Positions 60,593 to 64,000 of a DNA stretch of 64,000 bases are shown in pieces. The notes beneath the pieces are model-generated. The model saw only the letters and a list, made by a program, of their open reading frames with translations. It was not told where the DNA came from and made no database searches. This DNA comes from Neoaliturus tenellus. Its lineage: Eukaryota > Arthropoda > Insecta > Hemiptera > Cicadellidae. The stretch is from NCBI GenBank assembly GCA_030545055.2, contig CM061531.1:52778705-52842704 (forward strand). The letters are read 5' to 3'. How positions within the stretch are numbered: position 1 is the first letter of the stretch; the number at the start of each line of letters is the position of its first letter. A program made the position numbers and the translations under genes.

Positions 60593-63246
60593 GACTCGCC
60601 TACGGCTCGATGGGGGCTCCGCCCCCATGCCCCCATAGGGGTTGCCCTAAATTTGTAGAATAATTTAAAGTCAAGTATTGAACAGGCTAGTTCCACCAAC
60701 TAACTGGACAGCGAAGACAGTAACAAAACGGGCTAATACGCACTACTCACAATCAATAATAATAATAACAATAATATCCTTTAAAAATATTTCACGGGGC
60801 TCAGCCCCCATGACCCCTAGTTGATTTTACTAATTTCGTTAATCATTCACAAAGTCTCAAATAATGAACTGTCTAGTTCCACCAAAGTACTGAACAGGCT
60901 AGTTCCATCGAAGTTTTGAAAAGCTAAGTTTAAAATTACGTGTAACTCTACTACAAAAATGTGTGATACTAACTCCTCTACGTTACCAACCACTTGGTCT
61001 GGAAGGTCAACGATTTAAGATGCGTTACAGAAAAATTGCAATGGGGCAAAATTAATCCAAATTAAGTACCTTTAAATTAAATTTTCATAGATAAAAAAAT
61101 GTGATGTGCCCACTATAGCAAAACAATAATGCTAAAAAATAGAAAATAATTGATTATGTGAAAATAACTATTAAAATAATAATATAATCAAGCTATAATA
61201 ATGCATAAACTAAAAGAAATTGAAAGTAACACTTAAACCAAATCTAGCATCGCCAACCACGATATTAAAAGAACCGGAAAATAAAAACTAATAAAAATCG
61301 AAGTTTTAAAAAGCTAAGTTATTAATTTACTTATAATTCCACTAAAATGTGTGATGAAAACTATTCCACGTTACCAACTACTTAGTCTGAAACGTCAACG
61401 AGTTAACATGCGTCACATTAAAATTGCAATGGGTCAAAATTATTCCAAATTAAGCATTTTTAAATGAGATTTTCGTACATTTTAAAAATAATGTAATATG
61501 CCCATTAAAGTAAAACAATAATGCTAAAAAATATAAAACAACCAATAATAAGTGTGAAATTACTATTAAACTAATAAAAAATCAAGCTATGCTAGTTAAT
61601 AAACTTAAGGTATTAAAAATACAATTTGAACTAAATATAGTATCGCCAACCACGATATTAAAAGAATCGGCTGATACAAACTAATTAAAAATAAAAACTT
61701 GTAAATTTCAGGATATAGAAGAAAAACGTTTAAATTACTGAAATAGCAAATAACATTCAAATCAATAAGCGAAAACAAGAATTAAATAACATGAAAACAA
61801 AATCATGGGAAATAATAAAAACGGGGTAGATCCGCAAAAAAACCCTACTATTACAAACTACTAATTATAAGAATATAAAATCTAGACCTGTGAAATAATA
61901 ATTTATTCATAAAAACCTGTTAGTTTTGTTCAATAGCCGTTTAAAAATTCTTAAAAACATATTTTAAGTGTGTATTAAAATAAAATATAAAACACTGAAT
62001 ATAAATAATGCAGAAAGATAATACTTAACTGTCTATTAAGTATCGTACTAAGTAATAGGAGTATATAACGTTAAGATCACGGCACGAGCTACACAGAAAA
62101 TTCATTGAATGCGTAATTCGGCTGAGGGGTTCACATAGGGTGAATTTGAATAAGTAATCTAAAATAAATTGAAATTAAACGAGAACCTAACATTTAAATC
62201 TATTACTTTTGCTCAACACTTATTTAAACATTCTCAAAAACAAATTTTAAGTGTGAAAAATTCGAATATAAGACACTAAATATAAATCAAACAGAAAGAT
62301 AATAATAAACTGTCTATTAAGTATTGTACAAAGTAATCGAAGTATGTTACGTTAAGATCACGGCTCAAGCTTCACAGAAAATCCATTCAATGCGATATTC
62401 GGCCGAAAGAATAATCCCGTGTAAATTTGAATAAGTAATCTAAAATAAATTGAAACAAAACGAGAACCTAACATTTAAATCTGTTAGTTCTGCTCAACAG
62501 TTATTTCGAAATTCCCTAAGACATATTTATGATGGGTGTAAAAATATAAAAGAAACTAGCTTTCAATGCAGCACAATCTCATAGCTATTTTGAAGTCAAG
62601 TGGATAACGGTTTTTGGTTTTAAATGTGAGGGATGCTAACGTTGCCAACAGCAAGAAAGCAGGTGTAGTTAAAAGATGTGATTTAAATACAAGCGAGAAC
62701 CAAGCGTCTATTCACCCGCCATAGGAATTTAATCCATAGTAGGAGAAGAAAATTCACCTTTGGTAAACATTCAAAATAGCGCATATGTTGCATTAATTAC
62801 AAATTTGGCATTATCACTGTATATATTATAGACGAGTATAACCCTGGGTCACTGGTGAAATGACCCGCTCTCAATGCAGCAAAACACCGTAAATCATTTT
62901 TACTTAGAGTCTATCCATTGATGGATACAACACTCATATCAAAGACGGGTGTAGTTGAAAGAGATCATTTAAACACGAGCGAGAACTAAACCTGAAGAGT
63001 GATCTACCATACCACGCGGTGATATACGCTGATACGGCTGAACTACGTTACCGACAAATCTCTATTTTTTACCTTTTTTATAGTTTAAAAGTAAAAAAGT
63101 TGTAGTTTTATGATTTTCCCTAAATTGAAACATCTCAAAGAATGTCCATGCCAAATTTCAAGTCTCTATCTTAAACGGTCGCTTCAGGAAATTAATATCA
63201 TCAGTGAGTGAGTGAGTCAGTTACACATGGGGCTGTATATATTATA
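60593..63246 (-). mobile_element. Non-autonomous Helitron unit U10 (type B, 2654 bp, mosaic)
   Basis: Nearly identical to U3 except at about 62024-62339, where its variants match U7. The hairpin is 5G/5C. Promoter-like blocks lie at about 62661 and 62947, with a degenerate protease-domain start between them. U9+U10 repeats the U2+U3 dimer. Confidence 0.8.
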
Positions 63247-64000
63247 GACTCGCCTACGGCTCGATGGGGGCTCCGCCCCCATGCCCCCTTAGGTGTTGCC
63301 CCCTAGTTAGAATTAATAAAAAGTCAAGTTTTAAATAGTTTAGTTCCACACAAGAACTGAACACACAAGACAGTAACAAAACCATCTAATACTCTAAATT
63401 CACTATCAATAGTAAAAAAAAGATTTAATAATCTCCTATTAGTAGGTTTTAATACCCCTCCTTAGTAAATAGTTTAAAAAAATTGAGCTGTGAGATAAAT
63501 ATTATTTATGTAAATATTCTAGTTGTTATGCTTGATGGAGGGTCCAACCCAATAATTGGTTGCCCCAATTCCGTAAATTACTGTCAAAACCTCATACAAT
63601 GAACAGGCTAGTTGAGGGCTCAACTCCAACGGCAGTAACAGAAGCCGCCAATACACACTACTCACAATAAATAATAATAAGCTTTGAAATTTGCTCACGG
63701 CTCATGGTTTAATCCCACTCCCCCCTTAATTCGTTAAAAAATATAATGGAGTTGTGAAATATTAATGAACTATGTAAATAGTCATGCTCAAAAGTTGTTG
63801 TGTAAAAATTTGGAGATACGATTATGATTGCACATGATTGAGGTAATAATAGCTATATTCTAAAAAGATAAAAGTGGAATAAAATTACAAGTTTATATAG
63901 AGGATCGTTGTATGTAATAGAAGAAAAACGGGACAAAATCAAGATATTTCAAATAAAAAAAATGGTATAGGCTAAGATGCTTCAGTTCCGCCACGGGGTG
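63247..64000 (-). mobile_element. Non-autonomous Helitron unit U11 (type A', cut by window end)
   Basis: It starts at the boundary with the 5G/5C hairpin followed by TTAGGTGTTGCCCCCTAGTT, resembling U8. It continues as a type A unit to the end of the window at CAGTTCCGCCACGGGGTG. The array therefore extends beyond this window. Confidence 0.78.

Overview
The window reads as nuclear DNA of an animal, most plausibly an insect. It is strongly AT-rich, has almost no intact genes, and is dominated by transposons and tandem repeats. Supporting signs are a decayed LINE reverse transcriptase, a Helitron-type rolling-circle transposon, a short (CCTAA)n run of the arthropod telomere type, and dispersed repeats with GTGA/GTCA microsatellites. 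The species cannot be named from sequence alone. A 23-base run of N at 27033-27055 marks an assembly gap.

Layout. 1-14411: AT-rich sequence with mobile-element remnants: a 5'-truncated LINE between inverted arms (227-1217), a diverged ~181-bp tandem repeat (3205-5325), a repeat family at 8535-8775 and 13795-13915, a 727-bp inverted-repeat element (12732-13458), and a few GC-richer islands without a recognisable gene. 14412-25096: a very GC-rich, CpG-rich satellite of 72 full units of 145/146/152 bp plus a partial one, with clear higher-order duplications. 25097-27032: mostly featureless, with one exon-like open frame bounded by splice-like signals (26682-26897). 27056-27883: a diverged repeat with a ~130-bp direct duplication.

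27886-64000 is one long head-to-tail array of Helitron-related units, all reading on the minus strand. The first unit (27886-34576) carries an almost complete replicase/helicase gene. Starting at its ATG, the gene encodes a cysteine-protease-like domain whose motifs resemble herpesvirus-tegument-type deubiquitinases, then AT-hooks, five 15-residue repeats, a Cys-rich zinc-binding region, the Helitron Rep (HUH/two-tyrosine) domain and a Pif1-type helicase. Three frameshifts break it. The remaining units are non-autonomous: type A (~2.87 kb), type B (~2.65 kb) and a composite C. They share the ends, the promoter-like leader and degenerate fragments of the first ~20-50 codons of the same gene.

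Working together: the Rep/helicase of unit U0 is the only recognisable machinery that could have mobilised the non-autonomous units. Near-identity between distant units, A+B dimers, a conversion tract and matched changes in both arms of the boundary hairpin show that the array is young and homogenising by rolling-circle read-through, unequal exchange, gene conversion or a mixture of these.
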